DNA of 35,188 nt from Candidatus Peribacteria bacterium (GTDB lineage: Bacteria; Patescibacteriota; Gracilibacteria; Peribacterales; Peribacteraceae). The notes beneath the pieces were generated by a model. That model saw only the letters and a program-made list of their open reading frames with translations. It was not told the origin of the DNA and ran no database searches. Shown here in pieces: positions 13,586 through 21,350 of this stretch (position 1 is the first letter of the stretch; each line of letters begins with the position of its first letter). The stretch lies in contig CALREJ010000006.1 of assembly GCA_943355155.1 (NCBI GenBank), forward strand, positions 1-35,188, written 5' to 3'. A program made the position numbers and the translations under genes.

Positions 13586-14005
13586 TCACTGATTTTTCCG
13601 CCTCAAACTGCTCTTATGGATATGCGGCTGAAAAGCGGGGAGTCTTTCGATCTCACATCCCAGATCTTCTTCTTTTACATCAGGCGGAAGTTTTTGATCA
13701 TAACCGAGGAGAATAAGATCGGGCTTGATTGCAAGAACCGGTTTAAGAAAATTCTCAGGATCTCCGAGGACAACATGTGCATCCAGAAATAATTTTTCGA
13801 TCGCTGTTTTTCTCGTGTCTTCATTCTGAAGCGGCGCATGTCCTTTGATCCGCATCACATTGCTATCCCGCGCAACGATGACAAATAATTCGCCCGCGGA
13901 GACGTGCGCTTCGCTCGTCTCTACAACACGTTTCATCGCCTCCTCAAGCACAAAGATATGGCCGGGATGAAGGTCGTCGAAGGTTCCGGTGACGAGAATG
14001 CGCAT
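13586..14005 (-). CDS. Nucleotidyltransferase of the RibL/TagD (cytidylyltransferase-like) family
   Basis: The 139-residue protein has the HxGH nucleotidyltransferase signature GTFDDLHPGH at residues 7–16 near the N-terminus, followed by a Rossmann-like core and KPDLILLGYDQK. This resembles archaeal-type FAD synthetase RibL and glycerol-3-phosphate cytidylyltransferase TagD. Such enzymes transfer AMP or CMP from the nucleotide triphosphate to a phosphorylated substrate. The ISTT motif of bacterial enzymes is not seen, and I cannot settle the substrate. ATG at 14005 fits well. Confidence 0.8.
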   Translation of the reverse strand: MRILVTGTFDDLHPGHIFVLEEAMKRVVETSEAHVSAGELFVIVARDSNVMRIKGHAPLQNEDTRKTAIEKLFLDAHVVLGDPENFLKPVLAIKPDLILLGYDQKLPPDVKEEDLGCEIERLPAFQPHIHKSSLRRKNQ

Positions 14006-14021
14006 GGGGAATATCGGAAAA

Positions 14022-14088
14022 CAGAATATCAGAATAACAGGAAATGAAATTAAAATCGCGTCCCGATACTCCGTTATTCTGATATCTG
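14022..14088. repeat. Inverted repeat between the nucleotidyltransferase and phosphatase-like genes
   Basis: A 17-base arm (14022–14038) pairs with a 16-base arm (14073–14088) with one bulged base; both read ATATCAGAATAAC in opposite senses. The loop is 34 bases. It nearly fills the 88-base spacer and may act as a hairpin in minus-strand RNA. Confidence 0.7.
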
Positions 14089-14093
14089 ATACT

Positions 14094-16181
14094 CTATTTC
14101 GTACTCAAATCCACCACATAGACCCGCTTCTCATCCATCACATACAAATGCGCTTCGTCGGGGTCGACATACAGTCCTTTTAGCTGCCCGATCTGCTCTC
14201 CCTGTAATTTATACTGCTTTAAGTACGATGATTCGCCGGTCGTGCCGCCATCGCTGATCACAATCACACGCGCACCGACGGGATCAAGCAAATAGAAATT
14301 GTGATCCACTACTTTGAAGATTTTTGTCGTATCTTTGAGGAGTTCCGACGGTGCTTTTCTTATGATGAAGGGCTGACTTTCGCCACGGAAAAGTTTGAGA
14401 ACCGTTCCACCTTCTTTCAGCACGAAGACGCTTCCGTCGATCGTCATGTCGATCGCTCCGGTGAGATCGCCATTCACATTGTATTCGACGGGAATCCCGT
14501 AGCGATTACTCAAACGCTCATATTTGTAAATCTGCTTGTTTTCGGGCGAGAGTATATAGAGGAAGCGCAGATATCCCGCGACCGCCTTGCCCGCTATCCA
14601 TCCGCGCGGGTCATCGGTTTTCATGCTGATTCCCTGTCCGTTCGTCCACTCCACGAGTGCGTTGCCGCTGAGCAAAAAGACCTGTGACTGAAAACGGGAG
14701 AGAGCCGCGCCATCGATAACAAATGCGTCCTCCGTGAGTCGATGCGGATCCTCCACGGAATTGAGAAGTACGTGATACACATCCTGTTTGTCGTAGACCA
14801 TAAACTCTCCGTCACCAAGCCCGATCATTCCCTGCGCAAGAATGTTCGGCGTTTTTGCAGAGATATTCGCGACGAGTCTGGGGGACACACGCACGATGTT
14901 ATTGATCTCTTCTTTCTTGCTCTGAATCTGCTCGAGCAAATTGAATGCCTCCTGCCGATACATCCCGGACTCATTATCCATCACCTGCTTTGCATTCTCT
15001 GCCGCGCGGTCGAGTATCGCATTCGCGGCGTCCGTATCACCGATGACCCGACGATTATCCGCCGTCTGCATTTCCACGTTAATCTGTTCAACAAGTGCTT
15101 GCAGATCTGTCCGCGTCTTGCTGCGCTGTGTCGACGTAAAGAGATGAACAATCGCCCAGAGGAGAATAAGCACTGCAAGCGCACTTGCGAGAAGCAGAAG
15201 ATGTGCCCGCTTTTTCCGCTTCGGATGATGCAAATCGGCCAGTAAGCCTTCGAAAAAACTTCGCGTTTGTGTCACCCACTCCATGGATCCAATGCGAGAA
15301 AGAACGGCCTTCGATGAAGGAGATTTTTGTGCCGCGGTCATTTTCTTTTTCATCGACTGCATGGTCGATGAGGATGGAAGAAGTGACCGCACTGCTGACA
15401 GTGAAGGAAGAAAACCTGCAACACGCGAAAGAAGTGATTCTGGATTGCGCTGTCTACGACGGGAAAGACCGTATCTCGATGTCTCTTCTTCACGCGTAAA
15501 GCGACCGCGACGCACAGGCTCGGCTTCCATCTCTTCGTCACCACTTTCTTCTTCATCGATCTCTCCGCCTCTCACTGCAAAATCCATCGTGGCGAGCGCG
15601 GCATGTTCGCTGTCTGTTTCGAGTGCGCGCTCGAGCATGTCCATCAGCGTGTCGCGGTTGGCTGCGAGTCTTGAGAGTTGAGCCGGCGTAAGTGAGCGAA
15701 GGAGTCGCTCGGTTGAAAAAATCACGACATCGTTTTTTTCGATCGCACCACTCGCAATGTGCACAAATGCCGGAGTCGGCTTCCCCATCGCATATTCCGT
15801 GATCTGACTCGCAACACCTTTTCGCACGACATACGCCTCCGCGCGTCCCGCATGAGACACATGGAGCATTCCGTTTGTGTCCGCAACACCAATCAGCATG
15901 TGAACATCCTGCACGGCACCCGACACCAACATTCCTTTCAGAAGTCCGTTGAGTTCTTTGAGTGTGCCGTCGAGTCTCTCGGCTGCATCACCCTCGGCCT
16001 CGAGGAGCGCATGTTTCAAAACTGTCTCACACTCGCGTGCAACCGTTTTCGCGGGATCTGTTTTGCCGATGATCTCCATGAGCAAACACACGTGATCGCC
16101 CTGCAACGACTCGAAATCGAGTGACACAAGAGACATGTCACGAGGTGCGCGTGTTTGGCCTGTTCGGACAGAAACCTCCAT
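14094..16181 (-). CDS. Membrane protein with degenerate PP2C-like domain, TM helix and external propeller-like domain
   Basis: The 695-residue protein has a PP2C-phosphatase-like N-terminal half (about residues 1–190): pieces such as LIGVADTNGMLHVSHAGRAEAYVV and DVVIFSTERLLRSL match the fold. However, the usual metal-binding Asp residues (the DG of the FDGHG-type motif and the DG of the SDGL-type motif) are not where expected. A basic, Ser/Arg-rich linker follows, then one transmembrane helix (about 325–347), a helical segment, and a C-terminal region of repeated beta strands (about 440–695) resembling a propeller (for example GLYVDPDEAHLYVMD). The frame stays open to a TTG at 16253; I chose the ATG at 16181, and 16136 is also possible. 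Inference: a sensor or scaffold linking outside and inside. Confidence 0.7.
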   Translation of the reverse strand: MEVSVRTGQTRAPRDMSLVSLDFESLQGDHVCLLMEIIGKTDPAKTVARECETVLKHALLEAEGDAAERLDGTLKELNGLLKGMLVSGAVQDVHMLIGVADTNGMLHVSHAGRAEAYVVRKGVASQITEYAMGKPTPAFVHIASGAIEKNDVVIFSTERLLRSLTPAQLSRLAANRDTLMDMLERALETDSEHAALATMDFAVRGGEIDEEESGDEEMEAEPVRRGRFTREEETSRYGLSRRRQRNPESLLSRVAGFLPSLSAVRSLLPSSSTMQSMKKKMTAAQKSPSSKAVLSRIGSMEWVTQTRSFFEGLLADLHHPKRKKRAHLLLLASALAVLILLWAIVHLFTSTQRSKTRTDLQALVEQINVEMQTADNRRVIGDTDAANAILDRAAENAKQVMDNESGMYRQEAFNLLEQIQSKKEEINNIVRVSPRLVANISAKTPNILAQGMIGLGDGEFMVYDKQDVYHVLLNSVEDPHRLTEDAFVIDGAALSRFQSQVFLLSGNALVEWTNGQGISMKTDDPRGWIAGKAVAGYLRFLYILSPENKQIYKYERLSNRYGIPVEYNVNGDLTGAIDMTIDGSVFVLKEGGTVLKLFRGESQPFIIRKAPSELLKDTTKIFKVVDHNFYLLDPVGARVIVISDGGTTGESSYLKQYKLQGEQIGQLKGLYVDPDEAHLYVMDEKRVYVVDLSTK

Positions 16182-16236
16182 ACAGGGTGGCAGGATACAG
16201 GGTTCTTTCGGAGAGTGAAAGAGGGAGATCGGGGAC

Positions 16237-16262
16237 GAAGATCCAAGAGGCAAGAAACAAGA
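16237..16262. repeat. Copy of a dispersed GAAGATCCAAGA…-type repeat
   Basis: This 26-base stretch matches 24 of 26 bases of 21221–21246, upstream of pyrC. Both copies lie just upstream of minus-strand genes. Further AAGATCC- and AAACAAAAATAG-like words continue to about 16300. Nothing else is seen in the spacer 16182–16353. Confidence 0.7.
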
Positions 16263-16353
16263 TCCACAGAAATTCTAAGATCCAAAAACAAAAATAGAGA
16301 ATAAAAATTTGTTGAATGGAAGCCAAAAAGTAGATACGACGACAATGAAGTGC

Positions 16354-16382
16354 TTGCATTCTGACTTGTGCCGGAGTACAGT
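16354..16382 (+). promoter_or_regulatory. Promoter of the RNase J gene
   Basis: TTGCAT (16354–16359), a 17-base spacer and TACAGT (16377–16382) precede the ATG at 16419 by 36 bases. Confidence 0.65.
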
Positions 16383-16418
16383 GTAATCAGTTTATTTTAT
16401 TTTCCACATTCATTATTC

Positions 16419-18281
16419 ATGAAAACGGTGAAAGATTGGGTACAGCGACATATCGCCGGTACCCCGGTCTCGACGAACACTCGTCCGACCACTGGTTCGC
16501 AGCAGCAGGGTGCAGCGAGACAGCAACAAAAAAATCCTGCATCAGGTTCTACGAGTAGTTCCCGTCCCCAGAACGGACCACGCCCCCAGCAACAGGAGCA
16601 AGGTACAGGTAAGAGAGGAGGACTGAAGCTCTATCCACTCGGTGGATTTGAACAAGTAGGCCGCAACTGTTTCGTCATCGAAGTCGACGGCGATATTTAT
16701 ATCATCGACCTCGGGTTACAGTTTCCCGATGAAGACATGCTCGGAATCGATTACCTGATTCCGGATATGACGAGTCTGCGCGGACGCGAGAACCGTATTA
16801 AAGCGGTGCTTTTCACGCACGGTCACTTGGACCACATCGGTGCGGCACAGCACTTACTGCCGCAACTGCATTTTCCGCCATGCTACGGCACAAAACTCAC
16901 GATGGCGTTTGTGAAAAAGCGCCTCGATGAGGAACAACTCACAAGCAAAGTAAAGCTTAATACCGTCGCCTACGGTCAAATGTTGCAACTTGGAAAAGTG
17001 AAAGTGGAATTCCTCCGCGTCACACATTCCATTCCGGACTCCGCGGCTATCGCCGTGCACACGCCGTACGGAACAATTGTTCACACGGGCGACTTCAAGT
17101 TCGACCTCACCCCGATGAACGAACCGCCTGCTGATTTTCAGAGACTTTCTGAACTCGGACAAAAAGGGGTGCTTGCGATCATCGCGGATTCCACCAACGC
17201 CACGAAACCCGGAAACAGCAAAAGTGAGATGGAAATTGGCGGTACGATCAGGGATCTCATCAAAGATGCAGAAGGACGTGTGATCATTTCCACATTCTCC
17301 AGTCTGCTCAATCGTATTCAGCAAGTCATCGACTGCGCCAAGGACACAAATCGCAAGGTGTACTTGTCCGGTCGCAGCATGGAAACGAACGTCGAGATTG
17401 CGCAAAACCTCGGGTACATCAAAGCACCGCGCGGACTCATCCGTAAAACCGGACTTGGGATGGAAAAACTCCCCGACAACGAAGTGATCATCATCACAAC
17501 CGGCAGTCAGGGCGAAGAAATGGCAGGCCTTGCCCGCATGGGACTCGGCACGCACCGCCATATCAACATCAAAAAAGGGGATACTGTGATTCTTAGTAGT
17601 AACCCCATCATCGGAAACGAACGCGCGGTTGCGAAAGTGGTGAATAACCTGCATCTCAAAGGTGCGATCGTGAAAACCAACCAAGAGCTCGCACTGCACA
17701 CGACCGGTCACGGCTACGCGAATGATATTTTGCTCATGCACCGACTGGTGCGGGCAAAGCACATCATTCCGGAACACGGCGAACCGCACATGCGTTCGGC
17801 ACATGCCGACCTCGCGAGAACGATCGGGTATTCCGATAACCAACTGCATTTGCTTACCAACGGAGAAATTCTCGAGTTCGAAACGAACGGAGTACTTCGC
17901 AAGAGTAAACAGAAAGCACCGTTCCGCGATGTCATCATCGACGGACGCGGAGCTGCCGGCGAAGGTGCGCGCATCCTCACGGACAGAAAAATCATGAGCG
18001 GTGCCGGTGCCATCGTCGTGCTGTTCAAAGTCTACGCAGAGAGCAAGCGCCTTGTCGGCGACCCCGACATCATCACGCGCGGACTCATCTACGGTTCCGA
18101 ACAAACGGAAATTTCTGCCGAAGTCATCGCAACGTCGAAGAAAGCATATGAAGAAGAACTCAATCGCGGCGAGACTGATCGGGCTGCTTTCAAACGTGCC
18201 GTCACCGGTGCGCTCTATCGCTACTTCGATCGGAAGCTGGATCGGGAACCGATGGTGATTCCGTTGTTTGTGGAGGTGTAA
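16419..18281 (+). CDS. rnj: Ribonuclease J
   Basis: The 620-residue protein is an RNase J: a metallo-beta-lactamase fold with zinc motif FTHGHLDHIG near residues 132–141, a beta-CASP domain, and a C-terminal domain. RNase J has 5'-to-3' exonuclease and endonuclease activity and dominates mRNA turnover in bacteria lacking RNase E. Typical marks include LPLGGFEQVGRN-like LYPLGGFEQVGRNC, HTGDFKFD, STFSS and HGEPHMR. A disordered Gln/Ser/Pro-rich tail of about 60 residues precedes the catalytic domain. The frame extends upstream to a GTG, but the ATG at 16419 lies correctly behind the promoter. The gene ends 25 bases before a strong terminator. Confidence 0.97.
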   Translation: MKTVKDWVQRHIAGTPVSTNTRPTTGSQQQGAARQQQKNPASGSTSSSRPQNGPRPQQQEQGTGKRGGLKLYPLGGFEQVGRNCFVIEVDGDIYIIDLGLQFPDEDMLGIDYLIPDMTSLRGRENRIKAVLFTHGHLDHIGAAQHLLPQLHFPPCYGTKLTMAFVKKRLDEEQLTSKVKLNTVAYGQMLQLGKVKVEFLRVTHSIPDSAAIAVHTPYGTIVHTGDFKFDLTPMNEPPADFQRLSELGQKGVLAIIADSTNATKPGNSKSEMEIGGTIRDLIKDAEGRVIISTFSSLLNRIQQVIDCAKDTNRKVYLSGRSMETNVEIAQNLGYIKAPRGLIRKTGLGMEKLPDNEVIIITTGSQGEEMAGLARMGLGTHRHINIKKGDTVILSSNPIIGNERAVAKVVNNLHLKGAIVKTNQELALHTTGHGYANDILLMHRLVRAKHIIPEHGEPHMRSAHADLARTIGYSDNQLHLLTNGEILEFETNGVLRKSKQKAPFRDVIIDGRGAAGEGARILTDRKIMSGAGAIVVLFKVYAESKRLVGDPDIITRGLIYGSEQTEISAEVIATSKKAYEEELNRGETDRAAFKRAVTGALYRYFDRKLDREPMVIPLFVEV

Positions 18282-18738
18282 CTGACGCAAACACATCAAC
18301 TAGACCAAAAGATCTTCTGATTGTTTCGGAAGATCTTTTGTTTGTTATCACTCCGACTGCATAGGCAACAACGCGGCGAAGATAATAAATATCGAGCTTG
18401 GGTTCTGCACACACCTTCTGAACACGGGCAATCATGGCATCAACGATTTCGAGGACTTCCGGACGAATGCTACCGAGATGTTCGGTAAGTTTTCTCGCAT
18501 ACAAAGTACGTTCGGAATTTAAGCGAAATTTTACTTTCTGCCTAAAATATCTTTCATAGGAGAGAATCTCACCTGCTAAACAACGAAGACGATCCGCATC
18601 AATAGTTACACCTCTTTCAATTGCCATTTTCAAAGCAAACCATTCATTGAGGTAATCAGAAGCAAGACCTTCGTTATTTAAGTCTTGCTCAAAGGCATAG
18701 TGGAAACTCTCCTCTGTTTCTTGGCTTGCTTGATTCAT
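18202..18738 (-). CDS. Unrecognised 178-residue protein, convergent with and overlapping rnj
   Basis: The predicted product is soluble and mostly helical, with a C-terminal tail rich in Ser, Pro, Asp and Arg (TESPSVPDPASDRSSDR). I do not recognise it. A promoter with TTGACA-16-TATGAT stands six bases before the ATG, which supports a real gene. Its last about 80 bases are antisense to the 3' end of the RNase J gene, and its frame runs through the RNase J terminator hairpin, so the C-terminus may be an extension gained by loss of an earlier stop. Base composition is more AT-rich than in neighbouring genes, which may mean later arrival. Confidence 0.6.
   Translation of the reverse strand: MNQASQETEESFHYAFEQDLNNEGLASDYLNEWFALKMAIERGVTIDADRLRCLAGEILSYERYFRQKVKFRLNSERTLYARKLTEHLGSIRPEVLEIVDAMIARVQKVCAEPKLDIYYLRRVVAYAVGVITNKRSSETIRRSFGLVDVFASVTPPQTTESPSVPDPASDRSSDRAHR
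18306..18346 (+). terminator. Intrinsic terminator of rnj
   Basis: Arms CAAAAGATCTTC (18306–18317) and GAAGATCTTTTG (18329–18340) form a perfect 12-bp stem with an 11-base loop, followed by TTTGTT. Confidence 0.85.
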
Positions 18739-18744
18739 ACCAAC

Positions 18745-18772
18745 ATCATAAAATAATTATGATTAATGTCAA
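18745..18772 (-). promoter_or_regulatory. Promoter of the 178-residue protein gene
   Basis: TTGACA (18767–18772), a 16-base spacer and TATGAT (18745–18750), reading leftwards, with the ATG six bases after the -10 box. Transcription should start at or near the ATG itself. Confidence 0.7.
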
Positions 18773-18785
18773 ACACATATGAATA

Positions 18786-19133
18786 TCAGATCTGATTCTC
18801 ATTGATGATCCGATCTACTGACTTTCCGATGAGTTGCCTACAATAAACAATCATCTCATCGTACTTAGCATCACCTAATTTTCCCCGAAGGATCGCTTCA
18901 TTTACCTCTTCATCCTTTTCAGAAAATCCACTTCCAATGAGCGGGTGCAACGCTGGGCATTGGCGTAGTGCGGTATTTGCACCATCTGATTCTAATGTGT
19001 AGGTCGCAGCAATACTGGAAATGCATTGATTAATGCAATCGCTGATGGCTCGATAAACCTTATCATGTCGTTCATCCTGCATTAAAAGCATTTTTTCTTG
19101 TATGCGAGCTATTTTTTCTTCTAAAGTTTCCAC
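18786..19133 (-). CDS. Unrecognised small helical protein
   Basis: The 115-residue product starts with a coiled-coil-like stretch (EEKIARIQEKMLLMQDERHD) and continues helical, with four Cys. I do not recognise the family. The start is a GTG at 19133, six bases after a possible -10 box TAGTAT (19140–19145, with TTGTCA at 19163–19168 as -35). No in-frame ATG lies further upstream before a stop. Like its neighbour it is AT-richer than the core genes. The two may form a small acquired pair. Confidence 0.55.
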   Translation of the reverse strand: METLEEKIARIQEKMLLMQDERHDKVYRAISDCINQCISSIAATYTLESDGANTALRQCPALHPLIGSGFSEKDEEVNEAILRGKLGDAKYDEMIVYCRQLIGKSVDRIINENQI

Positions 19134-19189
19134 ATAGACATACTACTCTATTTATTGCATTTTGACAAAAAAATTGCGCACCCCGACAG

Positions 19190-19218
19190 TTGATCCTCTA
19201 CAGCAAATTCGCTATAAA
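19190..19218 (+). promoter_or_regulatory. Promoter of the HAD hydrolase gene
   Basis: TTGATC (19190–19195), a 17-base spacer and TATAAA (19213–19218), with the ATG 11 bases after the -10 box. Confidence 0.6.
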
Positions 19219-19229
19219 GTGCGGCCTTT

Positions 19230-19865
19230 ATGGAAAAGCCTACGATATTTTTCGACATGGACGGCGTCCTCGTAGAGTCCAATGATAGGCATTACGATGC
19301 CACGGTCCTTGCATTGGCGGATTTCGGAATTGCACTTCCTCCCAATGCACGAGAGTTGAACGGTCAGGGCAAGACATTGAAGGACATTTTACGGCACATA
19401 CATGTTCCCGAACCAATCATTGCGCTTATCCGAAAAAAGCGAGATGAATACTACAGAAAACTTTTGCGAGATGGCGTGCGCTGGACACCGGGTGCAATAG
19501 AAACACTCCGCGCATTACGAAAACGACAGCCGATCGCTGTCATTACAAATTCAGAATGGGAAGATGTCCTTGTGATCCATGAAATGATCGGCATTCGTCA
19601 TCATGTAGACTTAATCATCGCACCAAGTAAGTACAAGGTAAAACCCAAACCCAAGCCCTATGGAATTCTTCTTGCAAAGAAAAGACTGAATATTAAAAAA
19701 ACCGGATTATTTGTTGGAGACCAGCCATTTGATATCCATGCAGCACATGCCGCGGAAGAACTTGCATGTTTGTATGACCCTCATCATAGATTCGATTCAG
19801 CAGAGTCAGACGCGGATATCATTATCCACGAGCTACCAGAACTTATCCATCTTCTCGCTATCTGA
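19230..19865 (+). CDS. HAD-superfamily phosphatase (phosphoglycolate-phosphatase-like)
   Basis: The 211-residue protein has all four HAD motifs: DMDGV with nucleophile Asp9 and acid Asp11, ITNS near residue 105, the Lys region around KYKVKPKPKP, and GDQPFD near 163. A helical cap between motifs I and II (residues 15–80) is of the C1 type found in phosphoglycolate phosphatase and beta-phosphoglucomutase. It probably hydrolyses a small phosphate ester; the substrate cannot be read from the sequence. The gene converges on pyrC with an eight-base overlap. Confidence 0.88.
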   Translation: MEKPTIFFDMDGVLVESNDRHYDATVLALADFGIALPPNARELNGQGKTLKDILRHIHVPEPIIALIRKKRDEYYRKLLRDGVRWTPGAIETLRALRKRQPIAVITNSEWEDVLVIHEMIGIRHHVDLIIAPSKYKVKPKPKPYGILLAKKRLNIKKTGLFVGDQPFDIHAAHAAEELACLYDPHHRFDSAESDADIIIHELPELIHLLAI

Positions 19866-21198
19866 TCACCCGCACCACTTTCCCTTTCACTTTCCACCCC
19901 TCAAACGAAGTCCATCCACATTTGCTGTGGAGGTTTTTTCCTTCGATTGTCCATTCAACATTTGGATCGATGATGACTATATCCGCACGCTGACCTTTTT
20001 CGATGTCGTGTTTCCCGAGATGGAAGATGCGATTCGGGTTTTCGAAGCAGAGTCGCACAATGTCTCGAAACGTGAGCGTGGGGCACGAAATTTTTTCCGT
20101 GGGATGTGGCCAGTGACCCAATGCAACGGAGAGAAGAAGTGGGAGCATCGTCTCGACGCCCGGCACTCCTGATGGAGCCTTAAGTGGTTCGGCATTATTT
20201 TTTTCTTCGAGTGTGTGCGGCGCATGATCTGTCGAAATACAATCGACGGTTTTGTCTGCAATGCCCGCCCAGAGCGCGAGACGATGTTTGTGTGAACGCA
20301 GTGGTGGATTCATTTTTGCGAGCGTGCCGAGACGTTCGTAGTCGTCTGTTGTGAGGAAAAGATGATGCGGTGCGACTTCACAGGTAATGTGTAGCCCCTC
20401 AGCTTTTGCCTTACGAACAAGATCAACGCCACCCTCGGTCGAAAGATGCGCGACGTGAAAATGGGTGCCGTGTTTTTTCGCAAGCGCAATCGCTTTTTCA
20501 ATCGCTATCACTTCGCTTGTCGCAGGGCGGATCAGAGAATGTGCGGCAATATTTGTCCGTGTATTCTGCGCGGCGGCCTTCGCGTTTTCTTCTGGGTCTT
20601 CACAGTGCGCAACGAGCGTGATGTGGTGCTTCGCGCACATTGCAAACACATCGTCGAGTAAGGCATCTTCAATTTTCTGATCGCCCGTCGAGTGATCCAA
20701 ATAAATCTTCACCCCCGCAATCCGCGCGCGCAGCCGCCTGCTTTCATCAGCACTGGATTCGAATAGTTCAATGAGCGTCGCAAGATGAATGTTTTGGGTA
20801 ATTCCGAAAAAGAATCTCATATCCACATTTGTTTCTTGTATCTTATTTCTTGTCTCTTCGAGCGCATCCGCGCGTCTCACTTTATCTGCTAACGCCGAAA
20901 CGGTAACAGTCGGTGGAATCGTATTCGGCATTTCACAGACAGTTGTGACTCCTCCTGCGATCGCAGATGCGGACTCAGTTGCCATTGTCGCCTTGTGTTC
21001 GAGTCCGGGCTCACGAAAATGGACATGGCAATCGATGAGTCCCGGAAGGAGTACCTTGCCTGTGAGATCCATCTCTTCATCGTATTCCTCAATATACTTT
21101 GCAATCTCTTTTACAATGCCGTCTTCGACGAGCACATCCTCTCGCGATTCCACGCCTCCGCTCACGAGTAATGCGCCGTGGAGGAGGAGGGAGGACAT
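19858..21198 (-). CDS. pyrC: Dihydroorotase
   Basis: The 446-residue amidohydrolase forms dihydroorotate from carbamoyl-aspartate, step three of pyrimidine synthesis. Metal ligands His58 and His60 are in DCHVHFREPG; further ligands are in HCED, HVAHLS and STDHAPHT. Length and motifs fit the class I enzymes (about 430 residues). The ATG at 21198 was chosen because the upstream in-frame extension is a hydrophobic translation of an intergenic repeat. It lies downstream of pyrB on the same strand and probably shares its transcript. A stretch encoding LEETRNKIQETNV resembles the spacer repeat at the DNA level. Confidence 0.96.
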   Translation of the reverse strand: MSSLLLHGALLVSGGVESREDVLVEDGIVKEIAKYIEEYDEEMDLTGKVLLPGLIDCHVHFREPGLEHKATMATESASAIAGGVTTVCEMPNTIPPTVTVSALADKVRRADALEETRNKIQETNVDMRFFFGITQNIHLATLIELFESSADESRRLRARIAGVKIYLDHSTGDQKIEDALLDDVFAMCAKHHITLVAHCEDPEENAKAAAQNTRTNIAAHSLIRPATSEVIAIEKAIALAKKHGTHFHVAHLSTEGGVDLVRKAKAEGLHITCEVAPHHLFLTTDDYERLGTLAKMNPPLRSHKHRLALWAGIADKTVDCISTDHAPHTLEEKNNAEPLKAPSGVPGVETMLPLLLSVALGHWPHPTEKISCPTLTFRDIVRLCFENPNRIFHLGKHDIEKGQRADIVIIDPNVEWTIEGKNLHSKCGWTSFEGWKVKGKVVRVIR

Positions 21199-21220
21199 TG
21201 GCGGGAGTGTAGCATAAAGC

Positions 21221-21349
21221 GAAGATCCAAGAAGCAAGATACAAGAGACAAACAAGAAATAAACCTCAAGGAATAAGATAAAAATGTTTTCACCTTCCAT
21301 CTTGATTCTTTAACCTTGTTTGCATCTTGTCTCTTGTATCTTGCTTCTT
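21221..21349. repeat. Large inverted repeat between pyrB and pyrC
   Basis: Two perfect 23-base arms, 21229–21251 and 21327–21349, read AAGAAGCAAGATACAAGAGA and its complement. The right arm abuts the pyrB stop. The loop is about 75 bases and AT-rich. The left end (21221–21246) recurs at 16237. In the pyrB–pyrC transcript it would form a long hairpin that could attenuate pyrC or protect the upstream message. Confidence 0.85.
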
Positions 21350-21350
21350 A

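Noticed and set aside
16182..16418. Earlier start of RNase J at the GTG at 16368
   Set aside because: That codon lies within the promoter spacer; the extra residues do not resemble the family.
16854..18299. 481-codon minus-strand frame opposite rnj
   Set aside because: Antisense shadow of RNase J; no motif, no promoter.
21199..21300. Upstream extension of PyrC with a hydrophobic N-terminus
   Set aside because: The extension is a translation of the intergenic inverted repeat, and the enzyme is cytoplasmic and complete from 21198.
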